Translations under genes and position numbers: made by a program
Assembly (NCBI GenBank): GCA_020431745.1
Contig: JAGQHR010000310.1
Coordinates: 1 to 5,050 of the forward strand
Origin: Candidatus Eiseniibacteriota bacterium
GTDB lineage: Bacteria > Eisenbacteria > RBG-16-71-46 > CAIMUX01
Length of the DNA: 5,050 nucleotides
Direction of reading: 5' to 3'
Shown here: in pieces, positions 1-5,050 of the stretch
How positions within the stretch are numbered: the stretch's first letter is position 1
How the letters are laid out: every line of letters begins with the position of its first letter
The notes under the pieces: model-generated
What the model was told of the DNA's origin: nothing
What the model saw: the letters and a program-made list of their open reading frames with translations, nothing else
Databases searched by the model: none

Positions 1-1883
1 CGCCAGCTCCCCGGATCGAGAGGATCCCCGTCGAGCAGCGCAATGCCACTCTGGGGATTGTTGTCCGCCGCGGCAATGCCGATCAGCCCGTCCTCCCGGA
101 CGTCCACTCCCACCACCGATTGCGCGGGCAGCGGCGTGTTCGACATGTCGAAGTGATCGAAGGTGACTCCATCCCAACGCACCAAACCCTCGGGTGTCCC
201 GAACCAGAAGACATCGTCCGGTCCGATCGCCAGACAGCTGATGCCACCGAGATCGAAGAAGTAGTTGGGATCGGGGAGCGCGATCTCCTCCCACACGTTC
301 CCGTCCCACTCGTGCAATGCAAACCAGCCCGCGAGCCAGACGTTCCCCTGACTGTCCGATTCCATCCCCGGAAGCCCGGCAGCCGCGTAGATGAAGTGGT
401 CATTGATCCAGAGCTGCTGACCGGGGTCGAACCGGAAGACCGTTCCGTATTCGGTGCTCGCAAAGAGATTCCCCGCCGCATCCTCGGCGATGTAGGTGAA
501 CAGCGTGACGCCCATGCCGGGATTGTTCTGCCAGTTCCAGAAGCCGGTGAACGTTCCGGTCTGCGAATCCCACCGCGCGATCCCGTTGCCACCGAACCAA
601 TGAACTCCCGTGTGGTCCTCGAACGACACACCCATCGGTTCGTTCCCCGCGAAGGGATAGGGCTCGGAGCCGGCGTTGTGCTCCCCCCAGTTCCGCCACC
701 GCTGGCCGTCGAAACGGGAGAGCCCCGCTTCACCCGTAGCCATCCAGAAGTAGCCGTCCCGGTCCGTCATCATCCGATCGACCCAGAACCAGGGCATTCC
801 GGTGTTGTAGCTGTTGTAGTCGTCGACGAGCGTCCCGTCCTGCCGGAAGTGTCCGACCGCGCCCGCGGTTCCGACCCAGACGTCGGATGTGCCGGGTTGC
901 GGCGCCAAGCTCACGACGCGGTTCAATCCAGAAAGCCAACTCGTGAAAGAGCTCCCACCGTTGGTCGAGCGGCGGACCTCACCGAACCAGTTTCCGACGT
1001 AGACATTCCCGTCCTCCGGATCGACCGCGATGGTCGTCGGCTCGGCGAACGGGAAGCGGGTGAAGCTCGATCCATCCCACTTGAAGAAGGCGTCGTCTCC
1101 CCCGACCGGATTTCCGATGCACCAGATGTTGTCCGCACTGTCATGCGTGAGCCCGGCGAACGTGGAGACGTCTCCGCCGTGCAGCGTCCAGGTGGCGCCA
1201 TCCCACTCGGCGAGACCGGCGAGCGTTTGGTTGCTCGTCCACACATGCCCGTCGCCCGTCACGGCGACACTCGCGAGGTCGGACCAAGGAGCGGGCCAGG
1301 GAAGCTCGGTCGGCACCGCGTGGCTCGTCCAGCCGCCGGAGCCATCGAAGTCCCAGAGCGCGTCGCCGCCTCCATTGGAGTCGGAGTTGTTGATCCAGAT
1401 GTGCCCATCCGGAGCCACGGAGATCCCGCGCACGCGGTACAGCGCCATCGGAGAGTTGGTAGGATCCCAGACGGTCCAGTTCATTCCGTCGTACCGGACG
1501 AGACCGCGATCGGTCGCGATCCAGACGTTCCCCTCCCCATCCCACTCGACATCGTTGATGTACTCACTGGGGATCGGCGTCTCGAAGTTGGTGAGGACGT
1601 CCCAGACGTCGAGCGACGTCGCAGCGCTGGGCAGAGCGCTGATCCCGATGCCTCCCTCCTCCCAGAACGGCCAGCGGGCTACGACCCAGATCTCCCCGCT
1701 CGGGGACCAGCGGATCCCCCGAATCTCCTCCCCCGGGATACCGGAGTTGCTGGGCCGCGACAGGCTCCATTCCGGATCCTGAGCCTGGGCCGGCCATACC
1801 CTGAAGGCGATCACTCCGACGAGAATCCACCACAGCCGAGAAGCCCCCAAGAGGCGGCCGGCCAACCGATTGTTGTGCAACAT
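1..1883 (-). CDS. Secreted multi-blade beta-propeller protein (Reg_prop-like), 3' end beyond window
   Basis: An open frame runs from ATG at 1883 to the window edge, giving 627 residues with no stop, so the C-terminus is missing. The start is well fixed: an in-frame TAA lies at 1895-1893 and a purine-rich ribosome site sits between. Residues 1-34 look like a signal peptide (Arg-rich start, hydrophobic core 18-29, AQA|Q cleavage motif at 32-34), so the protein is exported. The rest is built from about 13 blade-like units, each with a core like DGxGNVWIAT, often followed by GLxRWDG and an aromatic pair; unit starts are roughly 44 residues apart. This matches two-component regulator propeller (Reg_prop) repeats and implies two stacked propellers. 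No kinase, membrane or catalytic domain is visible. It may bind a ligand or be a surface protein with a C-terminal sorting tail, but that part is outside the window. Function unknown; fold assignment fairly sure. Confidence 0.9.
   Translation of the reverse strand, partial: MLHNNRLAGRLLGASRLWWILVGVIAFRVWPAQAQDPEWSLSRPSNSGIPGEEIRGIRWSPSGEIWVVARWPFWEEGGIGISALPSAATSLDVWDVLTNFETPIPSEYINDVEWDGEGNVWIATDRGLVRYDGMNWTVWDPTNSPMALYRVRGISVAPDGHIWINNSDSNGGGDALWDFDGSGGWTSHAVPTELPWPAPWSDLASVAVTGDGHVWTSNQTLAGLAEWDGATWTLHGGDVSTFAGLTHDSADNIWCIGNPVGGDDAFFKWDGSSFTRFPFAEPTTIAVDPEDGNVYVGNWFGEVRRSTNGGSSFTSWLSGLNRVVSLAPQPGTSDVWVGTAGAVGHFRQDGTLVDDYNSYNTGMPWFWVDRMMTDRDGYFWMATGEAGLSRFDGQRWRNWGEHNAGSEPYPFAGNEPMGVSFEDHTGVHWFGGNGIARWDSQTGTFTGFWNWQNNPGMGVTLFTYIAEDAAGNLFASTEYGTVFRFDPGQQLWINDHFIYAAAGLPGMESDSQGNVWLAGWFALHEWDGNVWEEIALPDPNYFFDLGGISCLAIGPDDVFWFGTPEGLVRWDGVTFDHFDMSNTPLPAQSVVGVDVREDGLIGIAAADNNPQSGIALLDGDPLDPGSW
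27..1706 (-). repeat. Thirteen degenerate propeller blade repeats, about 44 residues each
   Basis: Blade cores were aligned by eye at residues near 60, 115, 157, 209, 248, 288, 332, 374, 423, 468, 510, 554 and 596 of the propeller protein. The clearest are GNVWIATDRGLVRYDG (118-133) and DVFWFGTPEGLVRWDG (557-572). Spacing between cores ranges from about 39 to 55 residues, mostly 42-45. The repeats are conserved at the protein level but diverged at the DNA level, so this is an old amplification and not a recent tandem array. Unit six (288-316) departs from the others by carrying an Asp-box-like motif. Confidence 0.8.
1782..1883 (-). other. Signal peptide of the propeller protein
   Basis: Residues 1-34 show the three-part layout of a Sec signal peptide. 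The N-region carries Arg6, Arg10 and Arg16, the hydrophobic stretch WWILVGVIAF covers residues 18-27, and a small-residue motif AQA at 32-34 precedes Gln35-Asp36. There is no Cys after the cleavage site, so a lipoprotein is unlikely. Cleavage by signal peptidase I after Ala34 is inferred from the motif only. Confidence 0.8.
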
Positions 1884-1887
1884 CTTT

Positions 1888-1894
1888 CCCCCTT
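1888..1894 (-). promoter_or_regulatory. Ribosome binding site of the propeller gene
   Basis: On the minus strand AAGGGGG is followed by four bases (AAAG) and then the ATG at 1883. The purine-rich run is a reasonable Shine-Dalgarno sequence with slightly short spacing. It overlaps the in-frame TAA at 1895-1893, which rules out a longer N-terminus. Confidence 0.65.
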
Positions 1895-2045
1895 ATGACG
1901 ACGGTCGGCTCCGTGACGGAAGCGCGACGCCCACCACCCGTCGACGGCGTATGCTCGGAGATGGCGCGCGGAACGGACCCCGAGCACCTTCCCGAATGAG
2001 AGTCCGCAGGAATCGGCAGAGGAATACAAAAAACCGCCCACTGGG

Positions 2046-2051
2046 GATAAT
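2046..2051 (+). promoter_or_regulatory. Candidate -10 box for the acetyltransferase gene
   Basis: GATAAT matches the sigma-70 -10 consensus TATAAT at five of six bases. At 17-bp spacing the -35 position reads AATACA, only three of six matches to TTGACA. Transcription would start near 2058 and leave a leader of about 70 bases. The A-rich patch just upstream is consistent with a promoter, but this is a weak, by-eye call. Confidence 0.3.
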
Positions 2052-2057
2052 CGGGCA

Positions 2058-2069
2058 CCCCGGCCGGGG
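2058..2069. repeat. Perfect 12-bp palindrome CCCCGGCCGGGG
   Basis: The 12 bases are exactly self-complementary and lie just downstream of the candidate -10 box at 2046-2051. The site could be an operator, but GC-rich palindromes of this length also arise by chance in such DNA. Confidence 0.35.
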
Positions 2070-2082
2070 CATGGACTCGGGC

Positions 2083-2093
2083 TCACCCGGTGA
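2083..2093. repeat. Short inverted repeat TCACC-C-GGTGA
   Basis: Two 5-bp arms surround one central base in the leader of the acetyltransferase gene. A related string, CCGGTGA, recurs at the GTG start codon (2125-2131). This could be a small regulator site or chance. Confidence 0.25.
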
Positions 2094-2114
2094 ACCTGCA
2101 ACAATTGCGACCTG

Positions 2115-2120
2115 AGGAGG
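2115..2120 (+). promoter_or_regulatory. Strong Shine-Dalgarno of the acetyltransferase gene
   Basis: AGGAGG is a full-consensus ribosome site seven bases before the GTG at 2128. An in-frame TGA at 2113-2115 overlaps its first base, so GTG 2128 is the only plausible start: no in-frame start exists between that stop and GTG, and the next Met is residue 100. Confidence 0.9.
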
Positions 2121-2127
2121 AGAACCG

Positions 2128-2610
2128 GTGACGGTACGGAATGCCGAGGAAGCGGAAGTCGATCGGCTGGCCGAGATTTGGTGGCACGGGTGGAGAGACG
2201 CGCACCTCGAGATCCTCCCCGCCGAGCTCGCTCGTCGCCGCACGAGATCCAGCTTCCGAGGGAGGCTGCTGGAGCGCCTGCTGGACGTTCGCGTCGCGGG
2301 ACCATCGGGTGCCCCAGTGGGATTCCACCTCGTGCAGCAGGACGAGCTATACCAGCTCTACGTGGCGGAGGCATCCCGGGGCGCCGGCATCGCCGCGTCT
2401 TTGCTGGCCGATGCGGAGACTCGCATGGCCGACGGTGGTGTGGAAACCGCGTGGCTCGCCTGCGCCATCGGAAACGAACGGGCCGCACGCTTCTACGAGA
2501 AACACGGATGGCGTCGCACGGGAATCGTCACCAGCCATCTCGCCACCGACGAGGGTCCGTTCCGGCTGGACGTCTGGCGCTACGAAAAGTCGTTGCGGCA
2601 CCACGGCTGA
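2128..2610 (+). CDS. GNAT-family N-acetyltransferase
   Basis: This complete 160-residue protein has the length and order of a single-domain GNAT enzyme, which moves the acetyl group from acetyl-CoA to an amine. Residues 1-25 form the first strand and helix (VRNAEEAEVDRLAEIW). Strand four (ELYQLYV, 73-79) leads into the acetyl-CoA pyrophosphate-binding motif A, SRGAGIAASLL (83-93), matching the family pattern R/QxxGxG/A. Motif B follows as N116 and RFYEKHGW (121-128); Tyr123 sits where many GNATs have the general acid. The C-terminal strands end near Tyr152. The substrate cannot be told: it could be a protein N-terminus (RimI-like), a small metabolite or an antibiotic. It is soluble and cytoplasmic, with no signal peptide. 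It starts at GTG behind a consensus ribosome site and ends 73 bp before the kinase gene on the same strand, so partial co-transcription is possible. Confidence 0.93.
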   Translation: MTVRNAEEAEVDRLAEIWWHGWRDAHLEILPAELARRRTRSSFRGRLLERLLDVRVAGPSGAPVGFHLVQQDELYQLYVAEASRGAGIAASLLADAETRMADGGVETAWLACAIGNERAARFYEKHGWRRTGIVTSHLATDEGPFRLDVWRYEKSLRHHG

Positions 2611-2627
2611 CGTCTCGTCCCGCACCC

Positions 2628-2665
2628 CGCGGCGGCCGCCACATCCCATCGAGGAAACCGCCGCG
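2628..2665. repeat. 8-bp inverted repeat between the acetyltransferase and kinase genes
   Basis: CGCGGCGG at 2628-2635 is the exact reverse complement of CCGCCGCG at 2658-2665, with a 22-base loop. The left arm overlaps a separate perfect palindrome, GGCGGCCGCC (2631-2640). There is no T-tract, so it is a poor intrinsic terminator. It covers the place where a -35 element for the TATACT box would lie, so an operator is possible; chance in GC-rich DNA is also possible. Confidence 0.35.
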
Positions 2666-2670
2666 CATCG

Positions 2671-2676
2671 TATACT
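2671..2676 (+). promoter_or_regulatory. Candidate -10 box TATACT of the kinase gene
   Basis: TATACT matches TATAAT at five of six bases. Seven bases (GGGAGCC) separate it from the ATG at 2684, so a start at the normal distance would fall on or beside the A of the ATG and give a leaderless message. No TTGACA-like -35 is seen at 16-18 bp. The only purine-rich stretch before the ATG, GGGAG, is too close to be a good ribosome site. Confidence 0.5.
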
Positions 2677-2683
2677 GGGAGCC

Positions 2684-5050
2684 ATGTTTTCCCCTCGGGT
2701 GGAAGAGATCCTCGACGAGCTGTTGGAGCTGCCGGCCCCGGAACGGGCGGCTCGGCTCGAGATCCTGTGTCTGGAGGACGATCCGATACGCCGGGAGGTC
2801 GCCTCGCTGTTGGCCGCATACGAAGGGGCGGGGAGCTTTCTCACACCGACGTTGCGCGGTCGGCTCCACCCGAGCGATCGGATCGGACGCTATCGGATCG
2901 TCGCGGAGATCGGCCGCGGAGCGATGGGAATCGTCTATCTTGCGGAGGACTCAGACCTCGGAAGGAACGTCGCGCTGAAGACGCTCACCTCCGCGGCCGC
3001 CGGCGACCGGCAAAGAAGACAACGCCTGCACGCCGAGGCGCGGATGCTCGCCGCCGTGAGCCAGCCCAACATCGCGCAGGTTTACTCCTTCGAAGAGCTT
3101 CCCTCGGAGAGCGTCGACTCCGTCATCACGATGGAGTACGTCCCCGGAAGCACCCTCGCGGACAAGCTGCGAAACGCTTCTCTTTCCGTCGAGTCGACGA
3201 TCGAATTCGTCCGGCAGATCGCGGCCGCGCTCGAAGCCGCCCATGCCGAGGGCGTGGTGCATCGTGATCTCAAGCCGCAGAACATCCGCATCACTCCCAA
3301 CGGTTGGGTCAAGGTCCTCGACTTCGGTCTCGCCTTCCACCGAGAGCGCGAGCCGGGAGGCGCAGGTTTCCCGTGCGGCACGGCCGGATACATGAGTCCG
3401 GAACAGGCCGCCGGTGTCCCGGTCGAACCGTCGACGGACCTTTGGTCGCTGGGCTGCATCCTGTTCGAGTGCCTGACCGGACGGCTCCCCCTGACGGATC
3501 GAGAAACGCTCGCCGAAGCCCGAACGGCGCTCTCGCCCGTGGAGGCGGCGAGGCTCGAATCCCTGCCGACCGCCGTGATCGAGCTGCTCGACGGTCTGCG
3601 CCGGTGGAACCCCGTCGAGCGGCCGAGCGCGACACGCTCGCGGCGGATCCTCGAAGAAGAGCTGCTGCGTCTGCGCGCGCGGGCGTTGCTCCACGATCCC
3701 ACCGGTCGTCCCTCTCAGGAGACGGAATCGCCTCCCGGTCGGCCGGGCAACTTGCCCCGGCGCCTGACCGAGTTCGTCGGCCGGGACCGCGCATTGTCCG
3801 AGTTGGATCGGGTCCTCCGGGAACACCGCATCGTCACCCTCACGGGACCGGGAGGAACCGGCAAGACGCGCCTCGCGATCGAAAGGGCGAAGCGATCCCG
3901 GGACCAGTATCCTGGTGGCACGTGGTTCATCGATCTGTCGATCGTTGATGTCGGCAGTCAGGTACCCGCCACCGCGGCCCACGCGCTGGGAGTCCGCGAT
4001 GCGCCCGGCGACGCAGCCGATCCCATCGGGTCGATCGCGCGGTTCCTCTCCGGAAACGCCGCACTCGTGGTCGTCGACAACTGCGAGCACGTGATCGACG
4101 ATGTCTATCGTTGGGTCGACGAGGTTTTGGACCGGTGTCCCGGAGTGACGGTGCTCGCGACGAGCCGCCTTCCCCTCGGGCTCGCGGAGGAGCGCCTCTT
4201 CGTCGTCCCTCCGCTTCGCGTCCCCGATGGAGCCGATTCCGCGGCGCTGGCCTCGTCCGAGGCGATCCAGCTCTTCGCAGCTCGCGCCCGTTCGCGACAT
4301 CCCTCCTTTCAGCTCCACGAGGATCAAATCGCCACGATCGCCGCGATCTGCCGGCGAGCCGACGGTCTTCCCCTGGCGATCGAGATCGCGGCCGGGCATG
4401 CCCGCACGCTCGCGGTTCCGGAGATTCTCGCGCGCTTCGAAGCAAACCCCCTTCTGCTGGGCACTCCGGCGCGGGGCGCCCCGGCCCGGCATCGATCCTT
4501 GGCCGGAACGGTGCAGTGGAGCTACCGGCTCCTCGGCCGATCGGAACGGTTGCTCCTCGAGCGGCTCTCCGCATTCCGCGGCAGCTGGACCCTGGAAGCC
4601 GCCCAGTCGGTGTGTGTTCGCGAGGGACTTTCCGAGTGGCAGCTCCTCGATTTGATCGCACGTCTGGTGGAGCGGTCCCTGGTCGAGGTCGATTCCCTCG
4701 ACCGTGAACAGCAGGCGCGCTACCGGTTGCTCGAGACGATTCAACGGTTCGCGCACGACCGACTCGTCCGCCGCACCGATGAGCCCGAGGCGACCGAGGA
4801 ACGTTACGTGGCCTACTACCTGGAGCAGGTGACTCCCAGATCGGACGAACCGGAGGTCAACGAACGCTGGCTGGCCCGAGTCGATGCCGAAAGAGCCAAC
4901 CTGCAACAGGCGCTCTCGATCGCGATTCGCCGCGGATGGTACGCTCGCGCGTTCTCCCTCGCGGCCCACCTCACCCGCTATTGGGTCACGGCGGGACTCT
5001 GGCGAGAGGGAGGCGACACGCTGCGAAAGCTCCTCGAGCTCCGAGAGTCG
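2684..5050 (+). CDS. Ser/Thr protein kinase fused to STAND ATPase and helical repeats, 3' end beyond window
   Basis: 789 residues are visible and the C-terminus is cut by the window edge. Residues 1-60 form the helical extension common before Acidobacteriota-type kinases. The kinase domain (about 70-330) has the Gly loop GRGAMGIV (77-84), Lys99, Glu118, HRDLKPQN (193-200), DFG (213-215), GTAGYMSPE (232-240), Asp252 and Arg313, so it should be active. A Pro-rich linker (340-360) with no membrane segment leads to an AfsR/LuxR-type STAND ATPase: FVGR (364-367), Walker A GPGGTGKT (388-395), Walker B VVVDN (462-466), ATSR (492-495) and GLPLAIEIAA (561-570). A winged-helix-like region (about 603-690, with YRLLETIQRFA) and the start of a TPR-like array (from about 725) follow. 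The protein is cytoplasmic, probably a signal-gated kinase with a layout recalling PknK. ATG 2684 is the only suitable start. Targets are unknown; whether a C-terminal HTH exists cannot be seen. Confidence 0.93.
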   Translation, partial: MFSPRVEEILDELLELPAPERAARLEILCLEDDPIRREVASLLAAYEGAGSFLTPTLRGRLHPSDRIGRYRIVAEIGRGAMGIVYLAEDSDLGRNVALKTLTSAAAGDRQRRQRLHAEARMLAAVSQPNIAQVYSFEELPSESVDSVITMEYVPGSTLADKLRNASLSVESTIEFVRQIAAALEAAHAEGVVHRDLKPQNIRITPNGWVKVLDFGLAFHREREPGGAGFPCGTAGYMSPEQAAGVPVEPSTDLWSLGCILFECLTGRLPLTDRETLAEARTALSPVEAARLESLPTAVIELLDGLRRWNPVERPSATRSRRILEEELLRLRARALLHDPTGRPSQETESPPGRPGNLPRRLTEFVGRDRALSELDRVLREHRIVTLTGPGGTGKTRLAIERAKRSRDQYPGGTWFIDLSIVDVGSQVPATAAHALGVRDAPGDAADPIGSIARFLSGNAALVVVDNCEHVIDDVYRWVDEVLDRCPGVTVLATSRLPLGLAEERLFVVPPLRVPDGADSAALASSEAIQLFAARARSRHPSFQLHEDQIATIAAICRRADGLPLAIEIAAGHARTLAVPEILARFEANPLLLGTPARGAPARHRSLAGTVQWSYRLLGRSERLLLERLSAFRGSWTLEAAQSVCVREGLSEWQLLDLIARLVERSLVEVDSLDREQQARYRLLETIQRFAHDRLVRRTDEPEATEERYVAYYLEQVTPRSDEPEVNERWLARVDAERANLQQALSIAIRRGWYARAFSLAAHLTRYWVTAGLWREGGDTLRKLLELRES

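Larger units (their letters stand above)
1884..2127. other. Divergent intergenic region, 244 bp
   Basis: This gap separates the minus-strand propeller gene from the plus-strand acetyltransferase gene, so it must hold any promoters unique to either. It is mostly GC-rich; the one A-rich patch is at 2023-2033 (AATACAAAAAA). A candidate plus-strand -10 box and two palindromes are listed separately. No convincing minus-strand promoter was found. Short open frames crossing the gap lack ribosome sites and look non-coding. Confidence 0.7.

Noticed and set aside
1871..1884. Near-palindrome TGTTG-TG-CAACA over the propeller start codon
   Set aside because: The arms are only five bases with a two-base centre, and the sequence is explained by the coding of the first residues (Met-Leu-His-Asn).
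120..1898. 592-codon open frame on the plus strand
   Set aside because: It lies antisense to the propeller gene, has no ribosome site, and its translation is Arg/Pro/Val-rich with no recognisable domain. The opposite strand has a signal peptide and regular repeats. Long antisense frames are expected in GC-rich coding DNA.
1870..2115. 81-codon plus-strand frame ending at the TGA that overlaps the acetyltransferase ribosome site (possible leader peptide)
   Set aside because: It starts at TTG inside the propeller gene on the opposite strand, has no ribosome site, and is Arg/Pro-rich like other non-coding frames here. The TGA placement is likely chance.
2178..2978. 266-codon plus-strand frame overlapping the acetyltransferase and kinase genes
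   Set aside because: It is out of frame with both recognised genes, Arg-rich and without motifs; it bridges two real genes only because stops are rare in GC-rich DNA.
2951..4969. 672-codon open frame on the minus strand
   Set aside because: It is fully antisense to the kinase-ATPase gene, whose motifs are all in order. Its Arg/Gly/Glu-rich product has no recognisable fold and no start signals.
2128..5050. Acetyltransferase and kinase as a dedicated two-gene defence or toxin system
   Set aside because: Apart from shared strand and a 73-bp gap there is no link. The acetyltransferase has no toxin-like features (such as a paired antitoxin gene), and the kinase gene appears to have its own promoter.

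Overview
This high-GC bacterial window holds three protein-coding genes, two of them cut by the window edges. The species cannot be read from the sequence. G/C-rich third codon positions, a long Trp-rich secreted propeller protein and a soluble kinase-ATPase fusion with the N-terminal extension typical of Acidobacteriota-type Ser/Thr kinases suggest a free-living, signalling-rich, GC-rich lineage (Acidobacteriota, Gemmatimonadota or Eisenbacteria-like). That placement is inference. No mobile element, CRISPR array, tRNA, rRNA or phage gene was seen.

Layout. Positions 1-1883 (minus strand) encode an exported protein of at least 627 residues. It has a signal peptide and 13 degenerate blade repeats of about 44 residues, resembling 'two-component regulator propeller' units, and its C-terminus lies beyond position 1. 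Positions 1884-2127 are a 244-bp divergent intergenic region with a candidate -10 box and two short palindromes. Positions 2128-2610 (plus) encode a complete 160-residue GNAT N-acetyltransferase with a GTG start and a strong Shine-Dalgarno sequence. Positions 2611-2683 are a short gap with an 8-bp inverted repeat and a TATACT box placed so that transcription could begin at the next start codon. Positions 2684-5050 (plus) encode the first 789 residues of a Ser/Thr protein kinase fused to a STAND-type P-loop ATPase, a winged-helix-like region and the start of a helical (probably TPR) region; the C-terminus is beyond the window.

How the genes may work together. The propeller gene is divergent and exported, so it is probably a separate transcription unit. 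The acetyltransferase and kinase genes are co-oriented and 73 bp apart. They could be read through together, but the kinase gene seems to have its own promoter. The most notable item is the kinase-STAND fusion: all kinase catalytic motifs are present, yet the activation segment between DFG and the GT motif has no Ser or Thr. This suggests that control may come from the ATPase/TPR half rather than from the usual activation-loop autophosphorylation. Nothing in the window proves a new defence or signalling system; the fusion is the best candidate for one.
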